A stretch of DNA of 64,000 bases from Cryobacterium arcticum (GCF_001679725.1 NZ_CP016283.1:1-64000); one strand, 5' to 3'; shown: positions 27,329 through 36,435, counted from the stretch's first letter. Made by a program: numbers and translations. The notes: generated from the sequence alone by a model not told the origin.

Positions 27329-27711
27329 GCGCTGGCGGTCTCCGAGCCTGTGGTGGCGAGATCGAGGTGGTGGTGGCGGGGGGTGCCCCCCAGGCTGTGC
27401 TCAGCTTGGAAGATCGCATCGCGAACCAGCTGGGAGGCGTGCTCGTTCTCGAGGCGGTAGAACACCTTGGTCCCTTCCTGGCGGGTGGAAACAATTCGGG
27501 CCAGACGCATCTTGGCAAGATGCTGAGACACCGACGCCGGAGTCTTATCGACAATCTCGGCAAGGCTGTTCACCGACAACTCGCGGGCATCGTTGAGCGC
27601 CAGAATCAGGCGCACCCTCGTGGCATCTGCCAGCATCGTGAAGATCTCCACTGCGAGCTCCACGAAGTCGCTCTCGGGCAACCGTCCACAAATCTGCTTG
27701 TCTGCATCCAT
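27325..27711 (-). CDS. KmtR-like ArsR-family Ni/Co sensor (with the P1B-4 ATPase)
   Basis: A 128-residue repressor. The winged helix reads TPASVSQHLAKMRLARIV. His91, Glu104, His105, His113 and His114 are exactly three residues on from the Ni/Co ligands described for M. tuberculosis KmtR (88, 101, 102, 110, 111). It should repress its own operon, including the P1B-4 ATPase, until Ni or Co is bound. No Shine-Dalgarno sequence precedes the ATG; a -10-like TACTAT ends 6 bp before it. Confidence 0.88.
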   Translation of the reverse strand: MDADKQICGRLPESDFVELAVEIFTMLADATRVRLILALNDARELSVNSLAEIVDKTPASVSQHLAKMRLARIVSTRQEGTKVFYRLENEHASQLVRDAIFQAEHSLGGTPRHHHLDLATTGSETASA

Positions 27712-27719
27712 ACGCAGAT
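27700..27719 (-). promoter_or_regulatory. Operator over the start codon of the first KmtR-like gene
   Basis: ATCTGC and GCAGAC flank 8 bp that include the ATG. TACTAT at 27718-27723 overlaps the left arm. The same arrangement occurs before the second KmtR-like gene. Confidence 0.5.
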
Positions 27720-27777
27720 AGTAGCAGACTCAGTTATCGATCCCTATAACCTGCATCGCGCTGGTCGTGAGCGGGTG

Positions 27778-29028
27778 TCAGCGCCCCGTCGTGGACGGTG
27801 CGGGCTGCGTCTTGGCGCCCTGAACGGGCTCCGCAGATTTCCACTGCCGCATCGCGACTGCTCCGGCACCCACTGCGATGGCCGCCAGTATCAGTGCCGT
27901 CGGGGCTAGGCCCAGCGTCGCGCCCAGGAGCCCGGCCAGCGGGTAAGTGAGAATGAAGCAGGCATGGGAAAGCGAGAATTGTGCCGCGAACACGGCGGGC
28001 CGGTTGCCTGTATCAGAGTAGCGTCGCAACAACCGGGACGATGGGGTGAGGATTAGCGAAGTCGCAGCGCCCAGAACAAACCAGAGAGCCAGCACACCCA
28101 GCCAGGACACCGGCGAATCCGGCGTTGACGCCAGGATTGCGACGAGGACCAGCGCGACCGGCAGGATCGCACACCCGGTCAGCATCACCCGGCGGTCGGG
28201 GTAGCGGTCCAAGACCGGCGGCAGCAATAGAGCCACAAGCATGGACCCCAAGCCGTAGCAAGCGAGTGTCAGGGCGAAGTCGACTTGACTGCGGCCCAGT
28301 GTGTTCTGCACGAGGATGACGGTGTTGACGATCACCATGGCCGTCGCCGCGGCGACAACCAAGTTCATCGCCAGCAACGCGCGCAACGGCCGACTACCCC
28401 AAAACACTCGTACGCCCCGGGTCAGACGCTCCAAGAATGGGGTGACTGGGGACGATTTCAGTTGCGGAAGCTGGGTCGAAAGTACGAGCACCGCGGAGCC
28501 CACGAAGCCCAATGCGGTCCCCATGAATAGTGAGTGGTAGCTGATTACGGTGAGTAGGGCGGCGGCGAGTATTGGGCTGAGCAACGATTCCAGATCGTAC
28601 GCCAGGCGCGACAGGGATAGAGCGCGTGTGTATTCGCTCTCCTTGGGCAGGACTTCCGGGATCAGGGCTTGGAACGCTGGGGTGAAGGTAGCGGACGCGG
28701 CTTGCAGGACGAAGATCAGCACGTAGATCTGCCACGCCTCCGTGACGAATGGCAGCGAGAGCGCGACCCCGGCGCGGAGAACGTCCGAAGACACCAGCAG
28801 GACCTTCCGCGGCACGCGGCTGGTCAATGCAGACACGACCGGGGCCACACCGACGTAGGCGAGCATCTTGATCGTTAGTGCGACACCCAAGACAACTCCG
28901 GCGTCTCCGCCGGCCAGGTCGAACGCTAACAGACCCAAAGCGATAGTGAGCAGGCCCGTGCCGACCAGCGCAACGACCTGAGCACTGAACAGTTTGCGGT
29001 AAGCCGGATTCCGCAGCACCTCACGCAC
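27778..29028 (-). CDS. MFS exporter under a KmtR-like regulator
   Basis: A 416-residue transporter of the MFS (DHA3/ENTS-like) type with about 12 TMs. Recognisable parts are VALVGTGLLTIALGLLAF in TM1 and RVPRKVLLVSSDVLRAG in the conserved loop 2-3. Translation probably begins at GTG 29028, 8 bp inside the regulator gene; a frame from 29325 would run through the regulator and is spurious. Nickel or cobalt efflux is a reasonable guess from the regulator, but the substrate is unknown. Confidence 0.8.
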   Translation of the reverse strand: MREVLRNPAYRKLFSAQVVALVGTGLLTIALGLLAFDLAGGDAGVVLGVALTIKMLAYVGVAPVVSALTSRVPRKVLLVSSDVLRAGVALSLPFVTEAWQIYVLIFVLQAASATFTPAFQALIPEVLPKESEYTRALSLSRLAYDLESLLSPILAAALLTVISYHSLFMGTALGFVGSAVLVLSTQLPQLKSSPVTPFLERLTRGVRVFWGSRPLRALLAMNLVVAAATAMVIVNTVILVQNTLGRSQVDFALTLACYGLGSMLVALLLPPVLDRYPDRRVMLTGCAILPVALVLVAILASTPDSPVSWLGVLALWFVLGAATSLILTPSSRLLRRYSDTGNRPAVFAAQFSLSHACFILTYPLAGLLGATLGLAPTALILAAIAVGAGAVAMRQWKSAEPVQGAKTQPAPSTTGR

Positions 29029-29410
29029 GCGAGTTCCGCTCCAACTCGGTCGCGGCGCTCTGTGGCGCTCGGTGGTGGGCGGGTATTCCGTCGAGAGCGT
29101 GTTGCGCCTGGAAGATGGCGTCGGCAACCAGTTGGCGGGCGTGCTCGTTCGTGAGTCGGTAGAACACCCGGGTGCCGTCGCGGCGGGTGGTGACGATGTG
29201 GGCCAGGCGCAACTTTGCGAGATGCTGCGACACTGCAGCCTGGGACTTATTGACTCTTTCCGCGAGCTGGTTGACTGCGAGCTCCTGCTCGCGAAGGGCC
29301 AGGATAATCCGAAGGCGCGTGGCATCGGCGAGCATCGCGAACACCTCTACGGCTAGTTCGACGTATTCACTGTCGGGGTCCACTGCGGAACCATTCGCAT
29401 CTGCATTCAT
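29021..29410 (-). CDS. Second KmtR-like ArsR-family regulator (with the MFS exporter)
   Basis: A 129-residue paralogue of the gene at 27325. It keeps His90, His104, His112 and His113 but has Gln103 where KmtR has the Glu ligand, so its metal preference may differ. The ATG at 29410 is preferred because it lies in the same promoter layout as the paralogue; the longer frame from 29497 lacks that support. It overlaps the MFS gene by 8 bp. Confidence 0.85.
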   Translation of the reverse strand: MNADANGSAVDPDSEYVELAVEVFAMLADATRLRIILALREQELAVNQLAERVNKSQAAVSQHLAKLRLAHIVTTRRDGTRVFYRLTNEHARQLVADAIFQAQHALDGIPAHHRAPQSAATELERNSRA

Positions 29411-29418
29411 ACGCAGAT
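29399..29418 (-). promoter_or_regulatory. Operator over the start codon of the second KmtR-like gene
   Basis: ATCTGC and GCAGAT arms with an 8-bp centre containing the ATG. The -10-like AATAAT ends 6 bp before the ATG, as at the paralogue. The element is almost base-for-base the same as at 27700-27719. Confidence 0.5.
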
Positions 29419-29784
29419 TATTACACACGATCCGGTTCTGCGGGTCAGTGGCCCCGTCACGAAGATACCTGGCAGCTAAGGAGACGCCAGGCGACATGGT
29501 CGGCCCTTGTCGATGCCAGGGCGACGAGCGATCATTGGTGCCTCACCTGAGATGTTCAGCAGCACCACACCGTCGCAACCTTTTTTGGTTGCTCGGAGCG
29601 CCCACATCGAGTCTCTCGGGTGGATAGGTCGCCTTACCTATGCCAGCCCAGGGCCGGGCTCACAGCCTGCGCGGGAACAACAGCTACACCCCGGGCTCCC
29701 ATATGTGGAACAGAAGTCCGCGGTCTGCACGCGTCCCGAGTGGGAGTGCGCGGTCGACCCGGTGGGCTGGCAAGACCGGGCGCC

Positions 29785-29819
29785 AAACTGCGCGAGGTCA
29801 GAATGACCTCGCGCAGTTT
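29785..29819. terminator. Strong 16-bp stem-loop terminator
   Basis: A 16-bp perfect stem (arms 29785-29800 and 29804-29819) with a GAA loop and T-rich sequence on the plus side. It lies 8 bp from the end of the next minus-strand gene. The stretch 29411-29784 holds no gene I can support. Confidence 0.8.
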
Positions 29820-29826
29820 TGTGTTT

Positions 29827-30114
29827 TCAGTCCTGGGTGCCGTCTTCCACTGCGACTCCGTTGATGTCGTCGCTGGTGTCTTCGGTGGTTGATTCGGTTC
29901 CCGTCTCGTCGGCGGTTTCGCCGTCGTTGGTGCCGTCTTCCACTTCGGTACCTGCGTCGTCAGCGGTTTCGCCGTCGCCGTCGCTCACGACTGAGTGGGT
30001 CGATGTCGGTGCGCTCGGTGTAGCGAGCGCGGCGCCGGTCAGGCTTAGCCCGCCAGCGAGAGCGAGAGCGATGATCGCAACACTGCCACCGACGATTTTG
30101 GTTTTCTTCTCCAT
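29827..30114 (-). CDS. Secreted acidic low-complexity protein
   Basis: A 95-residue protein with a signal peptide (about 1-32; GLSLTGAALATPS) and a tail made almost only of Asp, Glu, Thr and Gly repeats (DDAGTEVEDGTNDGETADE). AAGGCG lies 8 bp upstream of the ATG. It could bind cations or act as an anionic surface peptide. No family recognised. Confidence 0.65.
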   Translation of the reverse strand: MEKKTKIVGGSVAIIALALAGGLSLTGAALATPSAPTSTHSVVSDGDGETADDAGTEVEDGTNDGETADETGTESTTEDTSDDINGVAVEDGTQD

Positions 30115-30311
30115 GGTTGGAACGCCTTTCGTCTGGTTAGAACACGCTATTTGCGAGTTCTTATTGCGAGGTTAGGTCGGGGTGCATGAGATGACCGTGA
30201 GAGCGAACATGCCGCTGACAATGCTTCCCTCCAGTCGTGCCCGGGCGCAAAGCACTCCTGGCTGTCCCGCCAGTGGGTGGAAGGGTGGCCTTGGCCTCGT
30301 TGGAGCCATTT

Positions 30312-30333
30312 CTTAGTAATCTCTGTGACAGCG
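30312..30333 (+). promoter_or_regulatory. CTTA-type direct repeat before PAP2
   Basis: CTTA at 30312 and CTGT at 30323, 11 bp apart, at -39 and -28 from the ATG at 30351. The same layout occurs before DedA and the GT39-like gene. Candidate site of the regulator at 31046-31720. Confidence 0.5.
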
Positions 30334-30350
30334 GAGGGCACGCTGGGGGG

Positions 30351-31049
30351 ATGATCAGCGAAACTCACCGGAGCAGCATGCTCGTGCGGGTGGCTCTCCT
30401 TGCCACGGCCGTGCTCCTCGTGGTGGTGGGTGCCGGGCTGGTACTAGCCGCGCAAGGTGGGTGGACGGCCGCTGAGATGAATTTTCTTCGTCGGGTAAAT
30501 CTCGCTCATACCCCGCAGCTCGACAGCGTCGCAATGGGTATCAATTGGTTGTTCGGCCCCGCTGTTGCTCCCGCGCTCGTGGTGCTCGGCTGCGGCGTGG
30601 TCTTCTTGGTCGAACGGAGAGCCCTTTCAGCCCTCCAGTTTCTCGTGATCGTGACACTCCCCTGGATGGGCAATGAGGCGGTTAAAGCACTAGTCGGCAG
30701 GCCCCGCCCCGATATCGTGTCACTGCCTCATATCCTGGTTCTCGAGCCCGGCGGCCTGAGTTTCCCCAGCGGACATACCAGTTTCGCCGCCTGTCTTCTG
30801 CTGGGCATGATTCTCACTATCCGCGGCCGGCGGTGGCGCGCGCCGCTCATCGCCACGGCCATTGTCGTGGTCCTCGCCACTGCAGGTTCGCGTGTCTATC
30901 TGGGCGTGCACTATCCAACCGATGTTGCCGCTTCGATCGTCTACTCGGTCGCCGCAGTCACTTTGATCAATGTCGTGTGGCTGCTGTTGATGACACACTG
31001 GGCTAGACGCCGTCCCGGCGCAGCCCGTCGTTCGAGGAGCTTCAGATGA
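30351..31049 (+). CDS. PAP2-superfamily membrane phosphatase
   Basis: A 232-residue protein with about six TMs, started at ATG 30351 behind a G-rich ribosome site. The three PAP2 phosphatase motifs are complete: KALVGRPRP, PSGH and SRVYLGVHYPTD. It likely removes phosphate from a lipid pyrophosphate such as undecaprenyl-PP, or from phosphatidic acid. Its stop overlaps the response-regulator start (ATGA), so a phosphatase and a two-component system are made from one message. Confidence 0.88.
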   Translation: MISETHRSSMLVRVALLATAVLLVVVGAGLVLAAQGGWTAAEMNFLRRVNLAHTPQLDSVAMGINWLFGPAVAPALVVLGCGVVFLVERRALSALQFLVIVTLPWMGNEAVKALVGRPRPDIVSLPHILVLEPGGLSFPSGHTSFAACLLLGMILTIRGRRWRAPLIATAIVVVLATAGSRVYLGVHYPTDVAASIVYSVAAVTLINVVWLLLMTHWARRRPGAARRSRSFR

Positions 31050-31720
31050 CCGCTGAAGGCAAGGACCGTGCCCGGCTGCTCTTGATCGAGGACGACGCAA
31101 AGTTGGGCCCACTGATCAAGCAGGTGCTGACCGAAACTTATGAGGTCACGTTGATTGCCGATGGCGCGGAGGGACTTGCCGTCGGGGCGATTGGTGATTT
31201 CGAGGTCATGGTCATTGACCGGCGACTGCCGTCCTTGGATGGCCTGAGCGTTGTGGACGCTCTTCGACGCAAGCTCGTGACCACCCCGATCCTGTTGCTC
31301 ACAGCCTTGGGTACCACCAGAGACAAGGTCGACGGACTTGACGCCGGCGCGAACGATTACCTAGTCAAGCCGTTCGAGTTCGACGAGCTCTTCGCCCGGT
31401 TGCGTGCTATCCGCAGGGTGTTCACGGGAGAGGGTCGCACCCTGGTCGTGGGCGGGTGGGCGTACTACCCGGACAGCCGCACAATCTACTCCCCGTACGA
31501 CGGCCGAATCCTTCTCACCGTCAAAGAGAACGACCTGCTCAAGCTGCTCGCCGAAGCGCCTCACCGCACTTTTAGCCGCCAGCAAATCCTGAGCGCAGTC
31601 TTCAACACCGACGACACCGCTGGCACGGTGGACACGTACGTGCACTACCTTCGACGCAAAACCGAAATTGACATTGTCCTGACCGTGCGCGGACAGGGCT
31701 ACCGTCTGGGACAACCGTGA
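31046..31720 (+). CDS. OmpR-family response regulator of the lipid-carrier block
   Basis: A 224-residue regulator with a receiver domain (acidic pocket EDD at 15-17, phosphoacceptor Asp58 in VIDRRLPSLD, Lys in YLVKPFEF) and a winged-helix output domain (VDTYVHYLRRKTEID, then TVRGQGYRL). It overlaps PAP2 and the kinase by 4 bp on each side. I propose it binds the CTTA-N7-CTTA elements found before PAP2, DedA, DUF347, GT2 and GT39. Confidence 0.88.
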   Translation: MTAEGKDRARLLLIEDDAKLGPLIKQVLTETYEVTLIADGAEGLAVGAIGDFEVMVIDRRLPSLDGLSVVDALRRKLVTTPILLLTALGTTRDKVDGLDAGANDYLVKPFEFDELFARLRAIRRVFTGEGRTLVVGGWAYYPDSRTIYSPYDGRILLTVKENDLLKLLAEAPHRTFSRQQILSAVFNTDDTAGTVDTYVHYLRRKTEIDIVLTVRGQGYRLGQP

Positions 31721-32730
31721 CACACCGCCCCATCCTCGACAGCGACACCCTCGCGATCCGACGCGCCTCACGGCTCGTCGGCACCCGGATCGCCCTCACC
31801 TGCGCAGCCGTAGTTGCGGTGGTCATCCTCGCCGTGTTCTTGTACATCCTTTCGGAGATCCCAGCTGCTGAACTCTTTGAACCCGTGCCTGACCCCGACA
31901 ATTTACGGCTCAGCGCCGTTGAGCTACTACGCGCAGCTGCCGTGCTGGGCGTGGCCTTGATCGTACTCGCTGGGGTGATGAGTTGGTTGGTCACCCGGCG
32001 GGCAGTCCAGCCGCTGGGCGAGGCGTTGCGTATTCAGCGCGCGTTCGTCGCCGACGCCAGTCACGAATTGCGCACTCCGTTGGCCGTGCTGGATGCCCGA
32101 TTGCAGATCCTGCAACGATCGCTACCGGCCGATGACCCGTCGGTTCCCGCTGTAGCCGAGCTGCGGAGCGATGCGAAAGAGTTGATCAACATCGTGAATG
32201 ATCTTCTCGAGTCCGCGGAAGTTGGCAGTTCCGCAGCCCACGACGCCGAAGTCGTCGACGTGAACGCGGCCGTCGCCACTGCCGTGCGGTCGATGTCACT
32301 AATCGCCGTTGAGAAACAGGTCAGTGTGAAGTTCGATGCCGCCGGCCCCGCGTCCGTGCACGTGCCAGCGGCCAGCATCGTCAGGTGTGTGGTGGCCTTG
32401 CTGGATAACGCGCTGCGCTTCGCACCTACACACTCAATTGTCCGGGTGGACCTGGCGGGGACGAAGAAGACAGTCTCGGTCACAGTCCGCGACAGTGGCC
32501 CTGGCATTCAAGGCATCGATCCGGCTCGAGTCTTTGATCGTTTTGCGCATTCCGGGCACGCCGTAGACGGCGGCGGGGACGCCCGAACCGGTTTCGGTAT
32601 CGGGCTCTCGCTGGTGCGGGAAATCGCTGTGCGCTATGGCGGAAGCGTTACCGTACTGGCCAGTTCCGACGAGGGCACCGCCATCCGCTTCACAGTGCCC
32701 CGAGCAAAGCAGTCATCGCGCACTGCGTAG
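31717..32730 (+). CDS. Sensor histidine kinase with ExxE loop
   Basis: A 337-residue kinase starting at GTG 31717 (GTGA overlap). TM1 is at about 23-46 and TM2 at about 72-93. The short outer loop is acidic (EIPAAELFEPVPDPD) and includes an ExxE motif (Glu52 and Glu55) like the iron-binding motif of PmrB. HisKA has SHELRTPL (His116), and HATPase_c has VVALLDNALRFAP, DSGPGI and GFGIGLSLV. The signal is unknown; ferric or other cation sensing is inferred from the loop. Confidence 0.85.
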   Translation: MTHRPILDSDTLAIRRASRLVGTRIALTCAAVVAVVILAVFLYILSEIPAAELFEPVPDPDNLRLSAVELLRAAAVLGVALIVLAGVMSWLVTRRAVQPLGEALRIQRAFVADASHELRTPLAVLDARLQILQRSLPADDPSVPAVAELRSDAKELINIVNDLLESAEVGSSAAHDAEVVDVNAAVATAVRSMSLIAVEKQVSVKFDAAGPASVHVPAASIVRCVVALLDNALRFAPTHSIVRVDLAGTKKTVSVTVRDSGPGIQGIDPARVFDRFAHSGHAVDGGGDARTGFGIGLSLVREIAVRYGGSVTVLASSDEGTAIRFTVPRAKQSSRTA

Positions 32731-32757
32731 CCGCTGATTGAACAATGCGGGTAGAAC

Positions 32758-33408
32758 CTACGCCACCTGTCGGCGACGAGTTATCACAGTGCGAATCAGC
32801 ACGGGGACAACCGAAATCACCACGATCCCAATCAGCACAACGTCGATGTAGCGGGCAGCGAATTCGGATACCCCGGGAATGTGCGCCAGAGCGTATCCCA
32901 GCAAGACCACGCCCGTCGCCCATACCGTCGCGCCTACAACGTTGAACAGTGTGAAAAGCCCCCGGCGCATCTTGCCGACCCCTGCAGCAACCGGGGCGAA
33001 GGTGCGAACTACGGGGACGAACCGGGCGACCATGACGGCAGCCGGTCCGAAACGATCAAAGAACGCTTGCGTACGCCGGACGCTATTTCGGCTGAATAGC
33101 CCAGATTCTCGGCGCTCAAAAATTGGTGGGCCGGTTCGGTGACCGATGGAGTAGCCGAGCTGATCACCGAGGGCGGCGGCGAGCACAATCGCAGGAATGA
33201 CCACCCACAGTGGCTGGCTGATGACGCCGCTGAGGGTGAGCACCCCGGCGAAGAAGAGGAGGGTGTCCCCCGGGAGGAAGAATCCGATGAGGAGCCCGGT
33301 CTCGGCAAACACGATGGCGCAAATAGCGACGAGCCCCCAGGCACCCGCACCCGAGATGAGCACTTGAGGGTCAAGGAAACCGGAGAGCGGCAGCATCGAG
33401 TGAATCAT
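32758..33408 (-). CDS. DedA-family membrane protein
   Basis: A 216-residue polytopic protein. Conserved DedA segments are visible: ETGLLIGFFLPGDTLLFFAG, then ALGDQLGYSIGHRTG, then FGPAAVMVARFVPVVRTFAPVAAG. Members of this family have been shown to return undecaprenyl phosphate or other lipids across the membrane. GAAGGG precedes the ATG. It lies next to PAP2, UppP and glycosyltransferases, consistent with lipid-carrier recycling. Confidence 0.9.
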   Translation of the reverse strand: MIHSMLPLSGFLDPQVLISGAGAWGLVAICAIVFAETGLLIGFFLPGDTLLFFAGVLTLSGVISQPLWVVIPAIVLAAALGDQLGYSIGHRTGPPIFERRESGLFSRNSVRRTQAFFDRFGPAAVMVARFVPVVRTFAPVAAGVGKMRRGLFTLFNVVGATVWATGVVLLGYALAHIPGVSEFAARYIDVVLIGIVVISVVPVLIRTVITRRRQVA

Positions 33409-33425
33409 CCCTTCACTCTCACAAC

Positions 33426-33447
33426 CCGTTTCTAAGAAACGGCCAAG
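33426..33447 (-). promoter_or_regulatory. CTTA-type direct repeat before DedA
   Basis: On the minus strand CTTG begins at 33447 and CTTA at 33436, 11 bp apart, -39 and -28 from the DedA ATG. This is the same spacing as at PAP2 and the GT39-like gene. Confidence 0.55.
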
Positions 33448-33542
33448 AAATGCGGCAGCCCCCAGCTGAACCGGGGCGTCCGAACCATTGCCCAGCGGAC
33501 CGTTTCAGCTGTCCTGAAAAAACTTCGGCAAAAGCGGCCCTT

Positions 33543-33564
33543 CTGTGAGAAGTCTTAGACCCGG
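33543..33564 (+). promoter_or_regulatory. CTTA-type direct repeat before the DUF347 gene
   Basis: CTGT at 33543 and CTTA at 33554, 11 bp apart, 69 and 58 bp upstream of the ATG at 33612. Confidence 0.4.
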
Positions 33565-33611
33565 GCCGTTTCGCTGGGCACTGATAGTCCCATTCAGAAG
33601 GAGCGTCTCCC

Positions 33612-34409
33612 ATGAACTCAGCGCATTCCAGCACCCTGTCATCCACCCGCCAAATGCTCAACAAAGTGCCAGAGGTCACCCTCGTCTTCTGGATAATCAA
33701 GGTCCTTGCTACCACGGTCGGCGAAACCGCTGCGGATTACCTCAACGTCGACCTGGGTCTCGGACTCACCGTCACCTCGATCATCATGGCCCTGCTCCTC
33801 GTCGCGGCCCTCGTCGCCCAGTTCAAGCTCCACTGCTATATCCCCGCCGTCTACTGGCTCGCCGTCGTACTTATCAGCGTCGTGGGCACTTTGATCACGG
33901 ACAACCTCACCGACAGCCTCGGTGTGCCGCTCTGGCTCACCACAGCCGTGTTCGCCGTGATCTTGGCCGTGACCTTCACGGCGTGGTTCTTGTCAGAGAA
34001 AACCCTCTCCATCCACTCGATCTTCACCACTCGTCGGGAGACGTTCTACTGGCTCGCCGTGCTCTTCACCTTCGCGCTCGGGACCGCAGCCGGCGACCTG
34101 GTAGCCGAGAGCCTTAATCTAGGTTTCTTCGTCGCTCTGCTGGTCTTCGCCGGTGCGATTGCACTCGTGACGGTCGCGTACTTTGTCTTCCGCATCAACG
34201 CCGTCCTGGCGTTCTGGATCGCGTACATCCTCACCCGCCCCCTCGGGGCGTCCACCGGCGACCTCCTCTCCCAGCCCACCGCCGACGGTGGCCTCGGACT
34301 GGGCACGACAGGAACGAGTGCCCTGTTCCTAGCCGTCATCCTCATCCTGGTGACAGTCCTCTCTGTCCGATCGCGTAGGGCCAACGTCCAGCTCACAGCG
34401 ACCGTCTAA
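33612..34409 (+). CDS. DUF347 (COG4705) repeat membrane protein
   Basis: A 265-residue protein with about eight TMs arranged as repeats of unknown function (DUF347). Each repeat has an aromatic helix followed by a (G/E)xxAxD motif: [27 protein letters not shown], then [21 protein letters not shown] as further units. GGAG precedes the ATG. No transport activity is known with certainty. It is probably cotranscribed with uppP. Confidence 0.85.
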   Translation: MNSAHSSTLSSTRQMLNKVPEVTLVFWIIKVLATTVGETAADYLNVDLGLGLTVTSIIMALLLVAALVAQFKLHCYIPAVYWLAVVLISVVGTLITDNLTDSLGVPLWLTTAVFAVILAVTFTAWFLSEKTLSIHSIFTTRRETFYWLAVLFTFALGTAAGDLVAESLNLGFFVALLVFAGAIALVTVAYFVFRINAVLAFWIAYILTRPLGASTGDLLSQPTADGGLGLGTTGTSALFLAVILILVTVLSVRSRRANVQLTATV

Positions 34410-34467
34410 ACCGACGCCCTACCGCCGGATACCGGAGCACATCATCGACACTGTCAACGCAATCATC

Positions 34468-35298
34468 TTGGGCATCGTCCAAGGACTCACCGAATTCATC
34501 CCCGTCTCCAGCAGTGCGCACATCCGCATCGTGGGCTCACTGCTGGGCACGGGGGCGGACCCAGGCGCCGCGTTCACCGCGATCACCCAACTCGGCACCG
34601 AAGCGGCCGTCCTGCTCTACTTTTGGCGCGACATCGCCCGCATCATCAGCCGGTGGTTTCTCTCCCTGACAAAGCGGGTACCCCGTTCAGATCCCGATGC
34701 ACGCCTGGGCTGGTTCATCATCCTGGGCTCTGTCCCCATCGTGATCCTCGGTGTGGCGTTGCAGACGCTGATCGAGTCCACCTTCCGCTCCCTCTGGATC
34801 GTCGCCGTCACTTTGATCGTCTTCGGAGTCGTGCTCGGTGTCGCCGACGCCATCGGAGCAAAGAGACGCCGCCTCGCCGACCTCACCGTGGGCGACGCCG
34901 CCATCTTCGGCGGCGCCCAAGCCCTCGCACTCATCCCGGGAGTTTCGCGGTCCGGCGGCACGATCACCGCGGGCCTATTGATGGGATACGAACGGACCGC
35001 CGCTGCTCGCTACTCGTTCCTTCTCGCCATTCCCGCCGTTTTCGGCAGCGGCCTGTACGAGCTCTACAAAACCGTGCGCACCTCCTGCGGCAATGTCAGT
35101 GGAGCGTGCACGCCCGAGGTCTTTACCGGCGCTCAGACGGCGCTGGCAACCGGTATCGCCTTCGTCGTCGGCCTCGCTGTAATCTCGCTCCTGATGCGGT
35201 ATCTGGCTACCCGCAGCTTTCTACCGTTCGTCATCTACCGCATCGCCCTCGGGGTGGGACTCATCGTCGCACTCACCACGGGTGCCCTGACGCCCTAA
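34468..35298 (+). CDS. uppP: Undecaprenyl-diphosphatase (first copy)
   Basis: A 276-residue (or longer) BacA/UppP enzyme. Signatures are [14 protein letters not shown] and PGVSRSGGT, which line the active site. It dephosphorylates undecaprenyl-PP for cell-wall precursor cycling. The family's conserved N-terminus continues upstream in frame ([11 protein letters not shown]), but no ATG, GTG or TTG lies there. Either TTG 34468 is used or a rare ATC codon about 34441, which has GGAG 4-6 bp upstream. I list the TTG as the conservative start. Confidence 0.85.
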   Translation: MGIVQGLTEFIPVSSSAHIRIVGSLLGTGADPGAAFTAITQLGTEAAVLLYFWRDIARIISRWFLSLTKRVPRSDPDARLGWFIILGSVPIVILGVALQTLIESTFRSLWIVAVTLIVFGVVLGVADAIGAKRRRLADLTVGDAAIFGGAQALALIPGVSRSGGTITAGLLMGYERTAAARYSFLLAIPAVFGSGLYELYKTVRTSCGNVSGACTPEVFTGAQTALATGIAFVVGLAVISLLMRYLATRSFLPFVIYRIALGVGLIVALTTGALTP

Positions 35299-35304
35299 CC
35301 CGGC

Positions 35305-36435
35305 TCAGCGTTCCTGCGCCATGCCGTCGAGCGCGATCAGCGACACCGACGGGTGAGGTGACGTGCTGCGCGAGGGCCTGTAGACGACGCGGGAGTGATA
35401 TACAAAGCGGACCACAAAGCCCACGGCCAGCAGCAGTGCTTGCGCCAGCAAACTCGACACCGGTAGGGATTCGACAAGCAACCAGAGGGCGGTCGTTCGG
35501 AGGGCCGTCTCGCTCCCGTTGAACACGAACGACTGAGCGAAGCGAATCCACCCGGAACGGCCGCCCTCACGCAAATCGTGAAACACGAAATGCTCGAGAA
35601 GCACAAAATTGCCCACGATGGTGACGAGCGCAGCGGCCAAGGCAGCCGTCAAGTACCAAACTCCCACGGCCTGAAGCCCGGCCATGATCGCCACGTTCGC
35701 GATCGCGCCGATCGCCCCCACGGCGGCGAACCCGGACAGACGACCGAATCGCAGCGCGCCCAGCTGGGTGACGAAACGCAGACCCTGCCTGAGGTCGGCC
35801 TTCGAGGAGCCAGCCACACGCTTGCCGAAGACGAAAGGTTCCTCGACGATCACCAGGCTGCCTCTGGCGAGGATCTCAAGGAGAATCTTGAACCCGCGAG
35901 GGCGCAGGCCTGCGAGATCGACGGAGTCGCGCCGTAAAGCGAAAAACCCTGTCATCGGATCGGTGACGTTGCGGAGCTTGATGGGAAACATTGCCCGGGT
36001 AAGCAAGATGCTCCCGTTGGATATGAAGCGGCGCAGCCGGTTGTCCAGACCCGTTGACGATCCGCCGTGAAGATGGCGGGACGCGACCACGATGTCGGCA
36101 TGCTGCTCCGCACCGCTAGCCAGCAGCACAGGGATAAGTTCGGGCGGGTGTTGCAGGTCGCCATCCATCACCACGCACCAGGTGCCGGTACTTGACGAGA
36201 TACCCTCGCGCACTGCACCGGACAGCCCGCCGACCGGATCGTCCCGATGGATTAGGCGCACCGGGATCGTCGATCGAGCAGCCACCTGACGGATGATATC
36301 CGGGGTGTTATCGGTCGAGTCATCAACAAACACAACCTCCACTCCCCCGCTGTTCATCACTGCGACAATCCGGTCAACAAGGATTTCGATATTCGGTGCC
36401 TCGTTGAAAGTGGGGATGATGATCGTGACGTCCAT
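35305..36435 (-). CDS. GT2 dolichol-P-type glycosyltransferase fused to GtrA domain
   Basis: A 376-residue protein. The GT2 domain (about 1-225) contains VTIIIPTFNEAPN, FVDDSTDN and VMDGDLQHPPE (DxD). A GtrA-like four-TM domain follows (about 240-360). It likely makes polyprenyl-phosphate sugar from undecaprenyl phosphate and helps flip it. Start ATG 36435 opens the GT2 fold directly; the longer frame to 36546 runs into the promoter. It is divergent from the GT39-like gene. Confidence 0.88.
   Translation of the reverse strand: MDVTIIIPTFNEAPNIEILVDRIVAVMNSGGVEVVFVDDSTDNTPDIIRQVAARSTIPVRLIHRDDPVGGLSGAVREGISSSTGTWCVVMDGDLQHPPELIPVLLASGAEQHADIVVASRHLHGGSSTGLDNRLRRFISNGSILLTRAMFPIKLRNVTDPMTGFFALRRDSVDLAGLRPRGFKILLEILARGSLVIVEEPFVFGKRVAGSSKADLRQGLRFVTQLGALRFGRLSGFAAVGAIGAIANVAIMAGLQAVGVWYLTAALAAALVTIVGNFVLLEHFVFHDLREGGRSGWIRFAQSFVFNGSETALRTTALWLLVESLPVSSLLAQALLLAVGFVVRFVYHSRVVYRPSRSTSPHPSVSLIALDGMAQER

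Noticed and set aside
29507..29806. Plus-strand 99-codon frame after the second KmtR-like gene
   Set aside because: No ribosome site or family, several overlapping alternatives in other frames, and it runs into the terminator stem.
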